This document shows, in pieces, positions 41,651 through 51,494 of a stretch of 60,903 bases of DNA. A model generated the notes under the pieces. That model ran no database searches and was not told where the DNA came from. It saw nothing but the letters and a program-made list of their open reading frames with translations. The DNA comes from Candidatus Cloacimonadota bacterium (GTDB lineage Bacteria; Cloacimonadota; Cloacimonadia; Cloacimonadales; TCS61), in the NCBI GenBank assembly GCA_030621085.1, contig JAUXIJ010000011.1:1-60903 (forward strand), written 5' to 3'. Position 1 is the first letter of the stretch. The number at the start of each line of letters is the position of its first letter. The position numbers and the translations under genes are program-made.

Positions 41651-42901
41651 ATGGATCGAAAGATTGAGAAGAAAAAGTGGACGCCAAAGAAGATAATCTG
41701 GCTATCGATTGGTGGAATTTTTGCATTTTTAATTTTATATAACCTGATATTTGGAGACCATAGCGCAAAGTTCAATGTTCAAAAGGAACGTATTTCAATA
41801 GAAGAAGTTAAAGAAGATTATTTTCAGGATTACATAACTGTAACGGGGACTGTTGAACCCATAAGTACGATTTTTCTGGATGCAATGGAAGGTGGGCGTG
41901 TCGAAGAGATCGTTACTGAAGATGGTACAATGGTAAAAAAGGGAGATGTGATACTACGTCTCAGCAATACAAATCTCCATCTCGAAATAATGAATCGTGA
42001 AGCAAATTTAGCTGAACAGATAAACAACTTACGAAATACTCGCCTTTCTATGGAACAAAATAAACTAAACCTGACCAGGCAGTTGCTTGAACTTGATTAT
42101 CAGTTAAACATTCAGAAACGAGAATATGAAAACAGTAAAGATCTTTTTAGCAAGAAATTTATTTCGGACAAAGAATTTGAAGAAGAAAAAGAATATTATG
42201 AATATCTGTTTAAAACACGAGAGCTGGTAATTGAAAACCAGAAACAAGATTCATTATTTCGTGCAATTCAGGTTACTCAATTGGAGAACTCAGTTGAGCA
42301 AATGCAGCTCAATCTGAAATTTGTAAGAAAGAAACTGGATGATTTAAGTGTTAAAGCACCAGTAAGTGGTTTGCTCGTTAGTGTTAATGCAGAAATAGGT
42401 GAAGCGAAATCGAGGGGACAAAGACTTGGGCAAATTCATGTATTGGATGAATTCAAGATTCGCCTGGAAATTGATGAACATTACATTTCACGGGTCAATG
42501 CAAACCTGATAGGAGAATTCGATTTCACAGGAAAGACATATAAATTACGAATCAAGAAGATCTATCCCGAAGTTCGAAATGGTCGCTTTGGAGTTGATCT
42601 TGTTTTTTCAGAAGATGTTCCGGAAAGAATTAGAACCGGTCAAACATTTCGAGTTAAATTGGAACTTGGAGAATCTAAAATTGCAATCCTAGTTCCACGA
42701 GGTGGATTCTACCAAAGCACTGGTGGGCAATACATATTTGTAGTTGATCCTTCCGAAAAATTTGCTGTGAAACGTGATATCAGGTTGGGTAGAATGAACC
42801 CGAAACATTACGAAGTATTGGAAGGGCTGGAACCAGGTGAAAAAGTTGTTGTATCCAGTTATGATAACTTTGGAAGAGCAGAAAAGCTGATACTGAAGTA
42901 G
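41651..42901 (+). CDS. MacA-like periplasmic adaptor of an ABC export system
   Basis: 416 residues from the ATG at 41651 with AGGAG 5 nt upstream; the earlier in-frame codon at 41627 coincides with the predicted transcription start. One N-terminal membrane anchor (about 14-33, IIWLSIGGIFAFLILY), then the lipoyl half VEEIVTEDGTMVKKGDVIL, a long alpha-hairpin (about 105-235), the second lipoyl half VKAPVSGLLVSVNAEIGEA, a beta-barrel, and a C-terminal GLEPGEKVVVSSYDNF. It should join the FtsX/MacB-type permeases to the TolC-like channel encoded further downstream. Confidence 0.93.
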   Translation: MDRKIEKKKWTPKKIIWLSIGGIFAFLILYNLIFGDHSAKFNVQKERISIEEVKEDYFQDYITVTGTVEPISTIFLDAMEGGRVEEIVTEDGTMVKKGDVILRLSNTNLHLEIMNREANLAEQINNLRNTRLSMEQNKLNLTRQLLELDYQLNIQKREYENSKDLFSKKFISDKEFEEEKEYYEYLFKTRELVIENQKQDSLFRAIQVTQLENSVEQMQLNLKFVRKKLDDLSVKAPVSGLLVSVNAEIGEAKSRGQRLGQIHVLDEFKIRLEIDEHYISRVNANLIGEFDFTGKTYKLRIKKIYPEVRNGRFGVDLVFSEDVPERIRTGQTFRVKLELGESKIAILVPRGGFYQSTGGQYIFVVDPSEKFAVKRDIRLGRMNPKHYEVLEGLEPGEKVVVSSYDNFGRAEKLILK

Positions 42902-42930
42902 CAGAGAGCAAAGGGCAAAAGGCAAAGAGA

Positions 42931-43290
42931 ATGAGTAAATTCAGATTTGAAGATTTGGAAATCTGGAAAATTGCAATCGAGATATTGGATATGTGCATGG
43001 AAATAGCAGATATTCTGGAACAAGCCCATCTTTATAAATTTGCAGAACAATTGAGATCAGCAGGATTGAGCATTTCCAATAATATTGCTGAGGGCTCCGG
43101 TTCAAATTACGATAGAGAATTTTATAAGTTTCTTAATTATTCCAGACGCTCAGCTTTTGAGGTAGCAAACATCGTTCTATATTTAATACATAGGCAAATG
43201 ATTAGCATCGATTGGAAATCTAAAATGGTTGATAAATTGGATATTTTATGCAGAAAAATTACGAATTTTCAAAAAACACTAAAAAGATAA
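42931..43290 (+). CDS. Four-helix-bundle protein (S23/IVS family) inserted in the operon
   Basis: 119 residues matching the TIGR02436-type family: FEDLEIWKIAIEILD, FAEQLRSAGLSISNNIAEG and the block YKFLNYSRRSAFEVANIV. These proteins were first seen in 23S rRNA intervening sequences and related forms accompany diversity-generating retroelements; their own function is unclear. The flanks are low-complexity GCAAAGGGCAAAAGGCAAAG (42908-42927) and GTGCGCCCTACTCTATGCAC (about 43299-43318), roughly complementary to each other, so the unit looks like a small inserted element between the adaptor and ATPase genes. It has no visible role in export. Confidence 0.92.
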   Translation: MSKFRFEDLEIWKIAIEILDMCMEIADILEQAHLYKFAEQLRSAGLSISNNIAEGSGSNYDREFYKFLNYSRRSAFEVANIVLYLIHRQMISIDWKSKMVDKLDILCRKITNFQKTLKR

Positions 43291-43370
43291 AATGCACTGT
43301 GCGCCCTACTCTATGCACTCAGCCCTATACATTTTCGAAATAAATTGAGAAAATAAAAAACGGAGGAAAA

Positions 43371-44060
43371 ATGATTAAAACAAACAACCTAACCAAAATC
43401 TACAGGACAGATGAAGTCGAAACTGTGGCGCTGAACAACGTAAATGTGGAGGTGACCAAAGGTGAATTCGTAGCCGTTATGGGACCTTCAGGATGCGGGA
43501 AATCTACGCTTCTTAATGTAATTGGTCTTTTAGATAACCCTACCAATGGAGAATTTTATTTCAACACTCAGGAAGTCTCCAAATACACAGAAAGAATGCG
43601 TACAAACCTTAGAAAATCCAATATAGGATTCATCTTCCAGAGTTTTAACCTGATCGATGAACTTACCGTCTATGAGAATGTGGAACTTCCTCTTCTTTAC
43701 ATCAAAATGTCTTCTGCAGAAAGAAAGAAGAGAGTGAATGAAATTCTGGATAGAATGAAGATAGCTCATCGTGCCAAACACTTCCCACAACAACTTTCCG
43801 GTGGTCAGCAACAGCGTGTTGCAGTAGCCAGGGCAGTTGTCACCACACCCAAACTTATCCTGGCAGACGAACCTACAGTTAACCTGGATTCCGCCAATGG
43901 TGAAGAACTAATGGATATGCTTACACAACTCAATGAAGAAGGAACAACAATTATGATGGTAACACACTCCCCCACTTTCGCGGAATATGCCCACAGAACC
44001 ATTCAACTATTTGATGGTCATATTGTTACAGAAAACATCAAAAAGGAATTTCACCTTTAA
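43371..44060 (+). CDS. ABC transporter ATP-binding protein (MacB/LolD type)
   Basis: 229 residues. Walker A GPSGCGKST (about 39-47), Q-loop FQSFNLIDELT, signature LSGGQQQRVAVARA, Walker B LILADEPT, D-loop VNLDS (usually GNLDS), and H-loop MMVTHS. It powers the two permeases encoded downstream, most likely in a MacB-like mechanotransmission export of periplasmic substrates. GGAGGAAAA precedes the ATG at 43371. Confidence 0.95.
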   Translation: MIKTNNLTKIYRTDEVETVALNNVNVEVTKGEFVAVMGPSGCGKSTLLNVIGLLDNPTNGEFYFNTQEVSKYTERMRTNLRKSNIGFIFQSFNLIDELTVYENVELPLLYIKMSSAERKKRVNEILDRMKIAHRAKHFPQQLSGGQQQRVAVARAVVTTPKLILADEPTVNLDSANGEELMDMLTQLNEEGTTIMMVTHSPTFAEYAHRTIQLFDGHIVTENIKKEFHL

Positions 44061-44091
44061 TTTAAAGTTCAACAAAAGTAAGGAGGCGTAT

Positions 44092-46512
44092 ATGTTCTTA
44101 AATTACCTCAAAGTTGCTCTCAGAAACCTGTTGCGAAAGAAGTTCTATTCCACGATTAACATTTTAGGATTGGCTATTGGACTCACCTGCACAATCCTGA
44201 TCGGATTGTTCGTGCAGAACGAACTTTCTTTCGATAAACATCATGAAAACTACAAAAAAATCTACAGGTTAGAATCTCACTTCACCATCCAGGAATCGGA
44301 TGATTTCTTTGCTGCTACAGCTTTTCCGCTGGGTCCGGCTCTGAAACTAGAATTTCCTCAGGATGTGGAAGAATACTGTCGTTTTTTGACCATGGACAAT
44401 AATCTATTCCAGATAGATGATAAAAAAATATTTGAGGATAATGTTTATTATGCAGATTCAACTTTAACCACATTGTTTACTCATAAATTTATTGCCGGTA
44501 CACCAAATGGAGCTTTAAATGACCCCAATGAAATGATCCTGACAGAGAGCTTTGCCCGTAGAATATTCGGTGATGAAGACCCAATCGGAAAAGTGCTGGA
44601 TACGGGTTATGGTTTGGGATTTACCATTACCGGTGTAATCGAAGATGTACCCTATGATTCACACCTTCGTTTCGAAGCTGTTGGCTCCATGATCACTCTG
44701 GAAAATTACTTTGGTAAGGATAGATACCACAGCCTGGAAAGTGGTGCTTTCTGGAATATCAGTTTCTACAGTTACATCATGCTAACAGAGACAGGAAATA
44801 TCCAGAATGTACTGGATGGTTATCCTGCTTTTAACGAAAAATACATCAAACCAGTTGGTGAACAAATAAACAGCAAATTTCAACTCATGGTGCAGCCACT
44901 TGCAGATGTTCACCTGCATTCAGATTTGGGATACGACCTGCCAACCGGTAATATTGCTTATGTTCACACATTCAGTATTGTTGCACTTTTTCTACTCCTC
45001 ATTGGCTGCATCAATTATATGAATATGGCTACAGCTCAATCTGCCAATAGAGCTACCGAAGTTGGCATCCGCAAAGTGGTGGGTGCTCAGAAAAGTTATT
45101 TGCGTAGTCAATTCCTGATGGAATCATTGATCCTAACTTTTCTGGCTTTGCTTCTTGCATTCATTGCTACAGAATTATTTCTGCCAGCTTTCAATGAGAT
45201 TGCAGACAGACACCTTTCATTCAATATAGCAGAAAATCTTAATTTCTTTTTAGGGATCGTGGGCATAGCTTTGATCGTTGGAATTGTTTCAGGAAGCTAT
45301 CCGGCTTTTTATCTTTCATCATTTATTCCGGTGGAAGTACTGAAAGGAAAATTGGGAAAGAGCAAAGGAACACTGAGAAAAATATTGGTCCTTCTGCAAT
45401 TCTCGATCTCGATCATCATGATAGTGGGAACTTTTACTGTGATACAACAATTAAACTTCCTGAAAAACAAAGATCTTGGATTTAATAAAGAAAATGTAGT
45501 TGTGCTCACCATGCGCGACACAACCGGCATTAAAAATATTAATGCTTTTCAAGATGAATTGCTCAAACACTCTCAGATTTTAAAAGCAGGAACATCTTCC
45601 AGTATTCCAGGACAAGGTTACGGAATACTTGTTCATAGATACGAAACGCTCGATGGCACAATGGCAGAAAAGGAAATTAACTTCGTATTTGTAGATAATG
45701 ATTACATCGACGTAATGGATATGAAAATAATTAAAGGTCGAAATTACGATCCTGAATTAACTACCGATCTTGAAGAATCTATTATTATTAATGAAGCTTG
45801 TGCAAATGTTCTTGGCTGGGGTAATGATCCGATAGGCAAAAAATTAGGTTTCGCTGCCGACCTGGACGGCACAGCTAATCGGGACACTCGTGTGATCGGA
45901 GTGATAAAAGACTTCCATTACAACTCCCTGCACAACAAGGTCGATCCTATACTGCTCCTTCTTTCAGAAAGACCTTTAAGGAATATCAGTCTGAGGGTTA
46001 GACAGGAAAACATCGAAAATACGATAAACTACATTAAAGGAAAATGGAACGAGTTCTGCCCCACTTTCCCATTCGATTATACATTTCTGGATGAAGACCT
46101 AAATGAACAATATATCGCCGAGCAGAAGATCGGAAGAGTATTCACTTATTTCTCTATTATGTGTATTTTCATAGCTTGTTTAGGATTATTCGGTCTGGCT
46201 GCCTACACTGCTGAACAGCGAACAAAAGAGATAAGTATCCGCAAAGTGATGGGTGCTTCTGTATCAAGCATCGTTCTAATTCTATCCAGAGAATTCACTA
46301 TCTGGGTCTTGCTGGCTAACATTATAGCATGGCCACTTGCCTATCTGGCTTTGAAAAAGTGGTTGGAAAATTTCGCATACGCTGTGAATATTTCTATCTT
46401 CACCTTTGTTTGTGCCGGTATAGTTGCCCTTGTCATCGCTCTTGTTACAGTTAGTTTTCGAGCAATAAAAGCAGCTCTAACCAATCCTGCAGAAGCGTTG
46501 AAGTATGAGTAA
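44092..46512 (+). CDS. FtsX-like/MacB-type ABC permease 1
   Basis: 806 residues from the ATG at 44092 behind AAGGAGGCG; codons upstream belong to the overlapping ATPase gene. First helix near 20-40 (YSTINILGLAIGLTCTILIG), a MacB_PCD periplasmic domain, an FtsX block (about 300-440, with EVGIRKVVGAQKSYLRSQFL), a second periplasmic domain, and a final FtsX block (about 690-806, EISIRKVMGASVSSIVLILS). Two FtsX blocks in one chain are typical of large Bacteroidetes-type permeases. It probably pairs with permease 2, with which it shares architecture. Confidence 0.94.
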   Translation: MFLNYLKVALRNLLRKKFYSTINILGLAIGLTCTILIGLFVQNELSFDKHHENYKKIYRLESHFTIQESDDFFAATAFPLGPALKLEFPQDVEEYCRFLTMDNNLFQIDDKKIFEDNVYYADSTLTTLFTHKFIAGTPNGALNDPNEMILTESFARRIFGDEDPIGKVLDTGYGLGFTITGVIEDVPYDSHLRFEAVGSMITLENYFGKDRYHSLESGAFWNISFYSYIMLTETGNIQNVLDGYPAFNEKYIKPVGEQINSKFQLMVQPLADVHLHSDLGYDLPTGNIAYVHTFSIVALFLLLIGCINYMNMATAQSANRATEVGIRKVVGAQKSYLRSQFLMESLILTFLALLLAFIATELFLPAFNEIADRHLSFNIAENLNFFLGIVGIALIVGIVSGSYPAFYLSSFIPVEVLKGKLGKSKGTLRKILVLLQFSISIIMIVGTFTVIQQLNFLKNKDLGFNKENVVVLTMRDTTGIKNINAFQDELLKHSQILKAGTSSSIPGQGYGILVHRYETLDGTMAEKEINFVFVDNDYIDVMDMKIIKGRNYDPELTTDLEESIIINEACANVLGWGNDPIGKKLGFAADLDGTANRDTRVIGVIKDFHYNSLHNKVDPILLLLSERPLRNISLRVRQENIENTINYIKGKWNEFCPTFPFDYTFLDEDLNEQYIAEQKIGRVFTYFSIMCIFIACLGLFGLAAYTAEQRTKEISIRKVMGASVSSIVLILSREFTIWVLLANIIAWPLAYLALKKWLENFAYAVNISIFTFVCAGIVALVIALVTVSFRAIKAALTNPAEALKYE

Positions 46513-46633
46513 ACCTTGCGAATGGTTGTCAGACTTCTTGCTTTTCTCGACCTTCGCAATGGTTAACAAACACGACCATTACGGAGGTTTCGTTCCTCAA
46601 CCATCCGTAAGGTCTTAAAAATGGAGAAATAAA
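46513..46633. repeat. CCTTGCGAATGGTT repeat cluster
   Basis: ACCTTGCGAATGGTTG (from 46513), GACCTTCGCAATGGTT (from 46549) and AACCATCCGTAAGGTC (about 46599-46614) are variants of one unit; the last is inverted and pairs with GACCATTACGGA at 46573. Another inverted copy is at 52855-52872. Confidence 0.6.
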
Positions 46634-48964
46634 ATGTTTAAAAATTATTTAAAAATCGCTCTGCGGAATTTGAAAAAAAGCAAATTCTTTTCATTTATTA
46701 ATATTATGGGTTTATCGGTTGGAATTGCAGTTTCTATCATGGTGAGTCTCTATGTTGTCGGCGAACTTACGGTAGATAAATTTAACCTGCATTACGATAA
46801 TATCTACAGGATAGAAACCGGACAATGGTTTCACGTTCCTGCTCCGCTAATCCCAATTATCAGAACGGAAATGCCCGGATTGGAAGCAGCTGCACTCACA
46901 GACCGTCAGAGCATCAAGATCAATTTCGACAATAATGATCACACCATTCGTAATACGATTTTTGCCGAGCCGGATTTTTTTGATATCTTCACAATTAATA
47001 TTATCAGCGGAGAAGGAAAATCTGCCTTGGAAGAACCTTACAAGATTCTACTATCCGAGCGGGAAGCTAAAAAGATATTTGGTGATGAAAACGCAGTCGG
47101 CAAGCAGATAACTGTCGATAAGGAATATGCTTTTACTGTCGCTGGAATATTTAGTGATTTCCCCGAGAACTCACATTTATCGTTAGATGCTCTTTCATCT
47201 TTTAAAAACCGAAAGATCATGACAAAGCAGGAAGATTTCTATGAAAATTGGAGTAATTGGAACTATCAGACTTATATTCGTTTGTCCGATGGAAAAAATC
47301 CAAATGAAGTTATTGACCCATTTAATATAGCTTTTAATGATTTCGTAGCAAGTATGGACGAGGATAGATCAGAAATTGTATTTAATCTGAGACATTTAAA
47401 AGATATTTACTTTTTTAAAGATCTGAATAAAAATGATTATTGTAAACACGGTAATATGCAGTATTTATTACTTTTTTCAATGTCGGCAATCCTGACATTA
47501 ATTATTGCAATTATCAATTTTATAAATCTTTCTACAGCCCGTTCCAGCCTGCGGGCAAAGGAAATTGGAATTCGCAAAGTGAACGGAGCAGAAAAAAGTG
47601 ATCTTATCAAACAATTTATGGGAGAATCCGTTGTTATTTCTGCTATCTCATTTATCTTTGCACTAATTCTTACAGAATTGTTTCTTCCCCAATTTAATGA
47701 AATTATCGATAAAGAACTGGTCTTAGATCTATTCAGCAGTCCTTCCACTATTTTATCTTTGATTGCGGGGATGCCCATAATTGCGGTTCTCACAGGATTG
47801 TATCCTGCTTTTTTCATGTCTTCATTCAATACAATATTCATTCTGAAAAGAGAAAATATCAGAGGTAAACGCGGATTACGATCGAGACGTTTTTTGATGG
47901 TCTTCCAATTTATAATTACAATTTCATTGATTCTGGGAACGCTTATAATCTATTCTCAAATGAAATATATGGTAAATAAAAATCTCGGTTATGATAAAGA
48001 GCATATTTTGTATTTCTGGATGAATTCGGATTTAAAAGAGCACAATGAATCTCTCAAACAGAAATTATTGGAAAACACGGAAATAAAGGAAGTTTCTATT
48101 GTTCATTCATTACCCGGCAATTTCATAATGGAATGGGGACGAAATCTGGGTAGCGGAACACATGTAACCTTCTTCAGTGTACCTTGTGATGAGGATTGTA
48201 TAAAACTCCTGAATCTAGAAATCGTCGAAGGTCGCAATTTTGATCCAGATCTGGAATCGGATAAAAATGCTTTTATTCTCAATGAAGCATTTGCTAAAAA
48301 ATTTGATTTAAGGAATCCTCTGACAGAAAGCATAGACGGTAATAAGATTGTAGGAATCGTAAAAGACTTCACTTTCCAGAGCTTACACCATTCTATCAAA
48401 CCAATGGCTTTTACTTATTTCTCAGATTGGTCATGGCTTGTTAGTATAAAAGTAATGGGAAATGATATTGAAAACGCCAAAGAGATTATCAAGAACTGCT
48501 GTAATGAATTTTCCGATGAGAAAGTTCGAGTAAGATTTCTGAAAGAAGATATTGAAGCAAAATATGCGAATGATAAACGTTTCAGTTTAATATTTACCAT
48601 CTTTAGTATGCTCGCAATTATCATTTCCAGTCTGGGACTTTTGGGACTCATCTCATTTGAAGTAAATAGAAGAACCAAAGAGATTGGAATTCGTAAAGTA
48701 TTGGGAGCAACTCCCCTTGAAATCATTAATCTCTTTAACAAGGAACTCTTTATTTTGCTCGGAATTTCATCTGTCATTGCCTGGATTTTGGGATATTATT
48801 TGTTATCCGGATGGCTTCAGAATTTTGCATTCCGAATTCAGATTGGAGTGTGGTACTTTGTTTTGTCAGGTTTTATTACAGCATTTATTGCGTTGTTCAC
48901 TTTTTCATTTTTAGCATATAAAGCCGCCAATTCAAATCCGGTGGATGCGTTGAAATATGAGTAA
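46634..48964 (+). CDS. FtsX-like/MacB-type ABC permease 2
   Basis: 776 residues, same plan as permease 1: first helix near 20-42 (FSFINIMGLSVGIAVSIMVS), periplasmic domain, FtsX block with EIGIRKVNGAEKSDLIKQFM, second periplasmic domain, and a last FtsX block with EIGIRKVLGATPLEIINLFN. It ends NPVDALKYE, like the NPAEALKYE of permease 1, showing duplication. A weak GGAG is present before the ATG at 46634. Together with the ATPase it should form a heteromeric MacB-like exporter. Confidence 0.94.
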   Translation: MFKNYLKIALRNLKKSKFFSFINIMGLSVGIAVSIMVSLYVVGELTVDKFNLHYDNIYRIETGQWFHVPAPLIPIIRTEMPGLEAAALTDRQSIKINFDNNDHTIRNTIFAEPDFFDIFTINIISGEGKSALEEPYKILLSEREAKKIFGDENAVGKQITVDKEYAFTVAGIFSDFPENSHLSLDALSSFKNRKIMTKQEDFYENWSNWNYQTYIRLSDGKNPNEVIDPFNIAFNDFVASMDEDRSEIVFNLRHLKDIYFFKDLNKNDYCKHGNMQYLLLFSMSAILTLIIAIINFINLSTARSSLRAKEIGIRKVNGAEKSDLIKQFMGESVVISAISFIFALILTELFLPQFNEIIDKELVLDLFSSPSTILSLIAGMPIIAVLTGLYPAFFMSSFNTIFILKRENIRGKRGLRSRRFLMVFQFIITISLILGTLIIYSQMKYMVNKNLGYDKEHILYFWMNSDLKEHNESLKQKLLENTEIKEVSIVHSLPGNFIMEWGRNLGSGTHVTFFSVPCDEDCIKLLNLEIVEGRNFDPDLESDKNAFILNEAFAKKFDLRNPLTESIDGNKIVGIVKDFTFQSLHHSIKPMAFTYFSDWSWLVSIKVMGNDIENAKEIIKNCCNEFSDEKVRVRFLKEDIEAKYANDKRFSLIFTIFSMLAIIISSLGLLGLISFEVNRRTKEIGIRKVLGATPLEIINLFNKELFILLGISSVIAWILGYYLLSGWLQNFAFRIQIGVWYFVLSGFITAFIALFTFSFLAYKAANSNPVDALKYE

Positions 48965-48983
48965 CGCAAACATCCTGTTTGCG
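48965..48983. repeat. GTTTGCG hairpin after permease 2
   Basis: CGCAAAC-atcct-GTTTGCG starts directly after the TAA stop. Related to 17783-17802 and 9008-9020. Confidence 0.6.
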
Positions 48984-49028
48984 CATGTGAAATTTTACAT
49001 GGGGAATGAAAAAAGAATAGGAGGATAC

Positions 49029-49697
49029 ATGAAGTTCGATAAAAATTTTGAAAAACAATGGTTGAATAAACTTCAAATTGGTCTGAAAAAGATCGGTAAA
49101 CCAGATTTGTTTATCGAACTTACAAAAGATAAAGACGAACAACCTCTTGTGGAATGGACAAAAAAACTAATGGATCTGTTAAAAGTAAATCTTACTCAAG
49201 ACGAGATCAACGAAGTAATGATAGGTTGTGCCTGCATTACTCCTAAAGATTATCTTGAAAATATCCGTAATGAATATGCAAAAACAAAAGACCTGAAGAA
49301 AGCTCATACAATGCTTCAGGAAGCGTTTGAGAAATTTATCAGGCAATACAAGAATCTCGATGATGAACAAATGAAATTTCTGCGAGAAAGCGGTTGGGGA
49401 AGTGCTGGGAAGCTGGAAGGAAATACAATTATATCTACTAAGATCCCAAAAGAATTTCACAAGTATTTCCAAACGACAGACGTACAAAAAAAGAAATATT
49501 ATTATTGTCACTGTCCCAGGATCAGAGACTTGTTCTTAAATAACGAAAAACCACTCGATGTGAATTACTGTTATTGTAGTGCTGGTTTTACCAAAGATAT
49601 TTGGGAGTATATTTTGCAGAGAGAAGTTAAAGTCGAAATCATCGAATCACTGATGAAAGGTGATGAAGTCTGCAAGATAGCAATATATATAACATAA
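49029..49697 (+). CDS. Cysteine-rich cytosolic protein (DUF6144-like) in the efflux operon
   Basis: 222 residues from the ATG at 49029 after AGGAGGATAC; the frame opens earlier but overlaps permease 2. Cysteines cluster as IGCACITP (near 84-86), YCHCPR (about 160-162) and YCYCSAGF (about 180-182), with EVCKIAIYI at the end. The pattern fits what I remember of DUF6144 and its ATC-hydrolase/V4R-like C-terminus, where conserved cysteines may bind a metal or ligand. No signal peptide. In this operon it may sense or process the exported compound, which is inference. Confidence 0.78.
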   Translation: MKFDKNFEKQWLNKLQIGLKKIGKPDLFIELTKDKDEQPLVEWTKKLMDLLKVNLTQDEINEVMIGCACITPKDYLENIRNEYAKTKDLKKAHTMLQEAFEKFIRQYKNLDDEQMKFLRESGWGSAGKLEGNTIISTKIPKEFHKYFQTTDVQKKKYYYCHCPRIRDLFLNNEKPLDVNYCYCSAGFTKDIWEYILQREVKVEIIESLMKGDEVCKIAIYIT

Positions 49698-49761
49698 ACA
49701 GCGGGATCGAAGCAGAAACCTGCTTGAACGAATCCTGTTTGATACGTAATAGGAGGATAAA

Positions 49762-50028
49762 ATGAGAGAAGTTGTATTATCAATTCCAACATTGGAAGCA
49801 GAACAGAATCTGGAAATCAATGTGCGTATCAATGGCAAGAAAAAAACACTGAAATACAGGGTTGAAATTATCCATTGGGAAGGCACGGCACCTACTTCGG
49901 AAGAGAAAGTTACAGTATTAAAACATGCTATCAAAGAATATGACAAGAACTGGGAACTTATCCAGATCGGTGCCCCCGATAACGATAAGATCCCGCTTAT
50001 GTTCCGAAAAAAAAGTATTGCTAAATAA
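49762..50028 (+). CDS. Small conserved-looking protein, unknown
   Basis: 88 residues, mixed alpha/beta prediction: strands LEINVRINGKKKTLKYRVEI, then KVTVLKHAIKEYDKNWELIQIG. No export signal, no cysteines. GGAGGATAAA precedes the ATG at 49762, and it sits between the DUF6144-like gene and the tolC gene in the same orientation. I do not recognise it. Confidence 0.7.
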   Translation: MREVVLSIPTLEAEQNLEINVRINGKKKTLKYRVEIIHWEGTAPTSEEKVTVLKHAIKEYDKNWELIQIGAPDNDKIPLMFRKKSIAK

Positions 50029-50075
50029 AGCAGCATAGTCACTGCTGGTCTTAGAAAAAATAAAGAGGTAATAAT

Positions 50076-51311
50076 ATGAAAAAAATACTGTTAATACTCA
50101 TAATGTTTCCTGTGTTGATCTTTGCACAGGAGTACACCCTGGAACAATTGATAGAAACAGGATTGGACAAATCGTATGATATTCAAAACGAACTCGCAAG
50201 TAACAAGAACTCAGCCAGTTATCTGCGCAGCAGCCTATATGGAGTGTTGCCATCAGTTTCGATCTCTGCACAAAAAGATAAGTACCTTGATGCAATCGAT
50301 CCTGAGTGGGATAGCAGTGCATCACTATCCATCAGTAAAAGCATTTTTTTAAATGAACCTACATATTATAATATTCACACTTCTATCCTGGACAAGAAAA
50401 ACGCTGATCTATCTCTGGATGAAAAAAGGAAACAGATTGCTTATTATATTTTTTCCAGTTTTCTCAATGTGCTGGAATCACAGAAAATACTGGGGATACA
50501 AGAAAAGAATCTGGAACTTCAGCATAAAATATACAATCAGGTAAAAGTACAATATGATGCTGGTGAGAAGTCACTTTTGGAACTTAAACAGAGCGAGATA
50601 TCACTTATAGATTATGAAATTGCTGTGAACGAAGCTGAGAATTCACTTTTCAAAACCCGAAAAGATCTTTTTTCTTATCTGAATATAACAGACGAAGGGT
50701 ATGACTTTGTGGAACCGGAATTTGACATTTCCGATGAAAATTTCTCCTTCCAATCTAACAATGCTTTGCTTCAAAAGAAAAACAGCCTTACCAGCAGCAA
50801 GGTCCGCTTGGTTCAAACCATGATGGACTTCTTGCCTACTCTTACATTAGGATATTCGGTTTATCATAGTGATAATAACGATATTTACGCTTATGATGAT
50901 TATTTAAGAACCACTAATACACTATCTATCTCTGCCAGCTACGACATCTTTAACCTGTTGGAAAAAGGTGAAGCATATTCACGTTCAAAGCGCAATCTCA
51001 GAGTACAAAAAATAGATTTTGAAATCAGTGAAAGAGACTACTCTATCGAACTAACCAATCTTCAGAACGATCTGAAAACACTTAAACGGTCGTACACTCT
51101 GTATTCCGATAAACTGAAATTAGCAGAAGATAACTTGAATATGGCGCAGGAGCAGTACAGGCTGGGAATGATCAGCCTGCTGGATATGGATAGGGCAAAG
51201 ATAGATCATCAGAATGCCCAGCTTTCATATAATAATCATCACTATAATCTGTTGCGAAAACAGGAAGAGATCAATTTGCTGCTTTCCAATAAAATTCTGG
51301 GGAAATGGTAA
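50076..51311 (+). CDS. TolC-family outer-membrane protein of the MacAB-type operon
   Basis: 411 residues with signal peptide 1-17 (ending IFAQ) and the two-repeat TolC helical barrel: YDAGEKSLLELKQSEISLID in the first half and YRLGMISLLDMDRAKIDHQN in the second. It should provide the outer-membrane exit for the MacA/MacB-like complex encoded upstream. AAGAGGT precedes the ATG at 50076. Sequence outside the repeats differs clearly from the two RND-linked TolC proteins of this window. Confidence 0.93.
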   Translation: MKKILLILIMFPVLIFAQEYTLEQLIETGLDKSYDIQNELASNKNSASYLRSSLYGVLPSVSISAQKDKYLDAIDPEWDSSASLSISKSIFLNEPTYYNIHTSILDKKNADLSLDEKRKQIAYYIFSSFLNVLESQKILGIQEKNLELQHKIYNQVKVQYDAGEKSLLELKQSEISLIDYEIAVNEAENSLFKTRKDLFSYLNITDEGYDFVEPEFDISDENFSFQSNNALLQKKNSLTSSKVRLVQTMMDFLPTLTLGYSVYHSDNNDIYAYDDYLRTTNTLSISASYDIFNLLEKGEAYSRSKRNLRVQKIDFEISERDYSIELTNLQNDLKTLKRSYTLYSDKLKLAEDNLNMAQEQYRLGMISLLDMDRAKIDHQNAQLSYNNHHYNLLRKQEEINLLLSNKILGKW

Positions 51312-51330
51312 CCCAGTAAAAGCAACCAAG

Positions 51331-51396
51331 ATTCCCGATCCAGTCGGGAATGACAGCAATGTTTTTCTTCCTTATCATTCCCATAACAATGGGAAT
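51331..51396. repeat. Two short intergenic hairpins
   Basis: ATTCCCGA-tccag-TCGGGAAT (51331-51351) and ATTCCCAT-aaca-ATGGGAAT (51377-51396), of the common GGGAATGAC intergenic type. Confidence 0.6.
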
Positions 51397-51494
51397 CCAT
51401 GAACTTATTTGGAGGAGATATCATTAGCAGGTTCAATCATTTTGATTGAATCGTAATATTTATAACCTTCAAAGTGTATTTGAACAGGAGCAAA

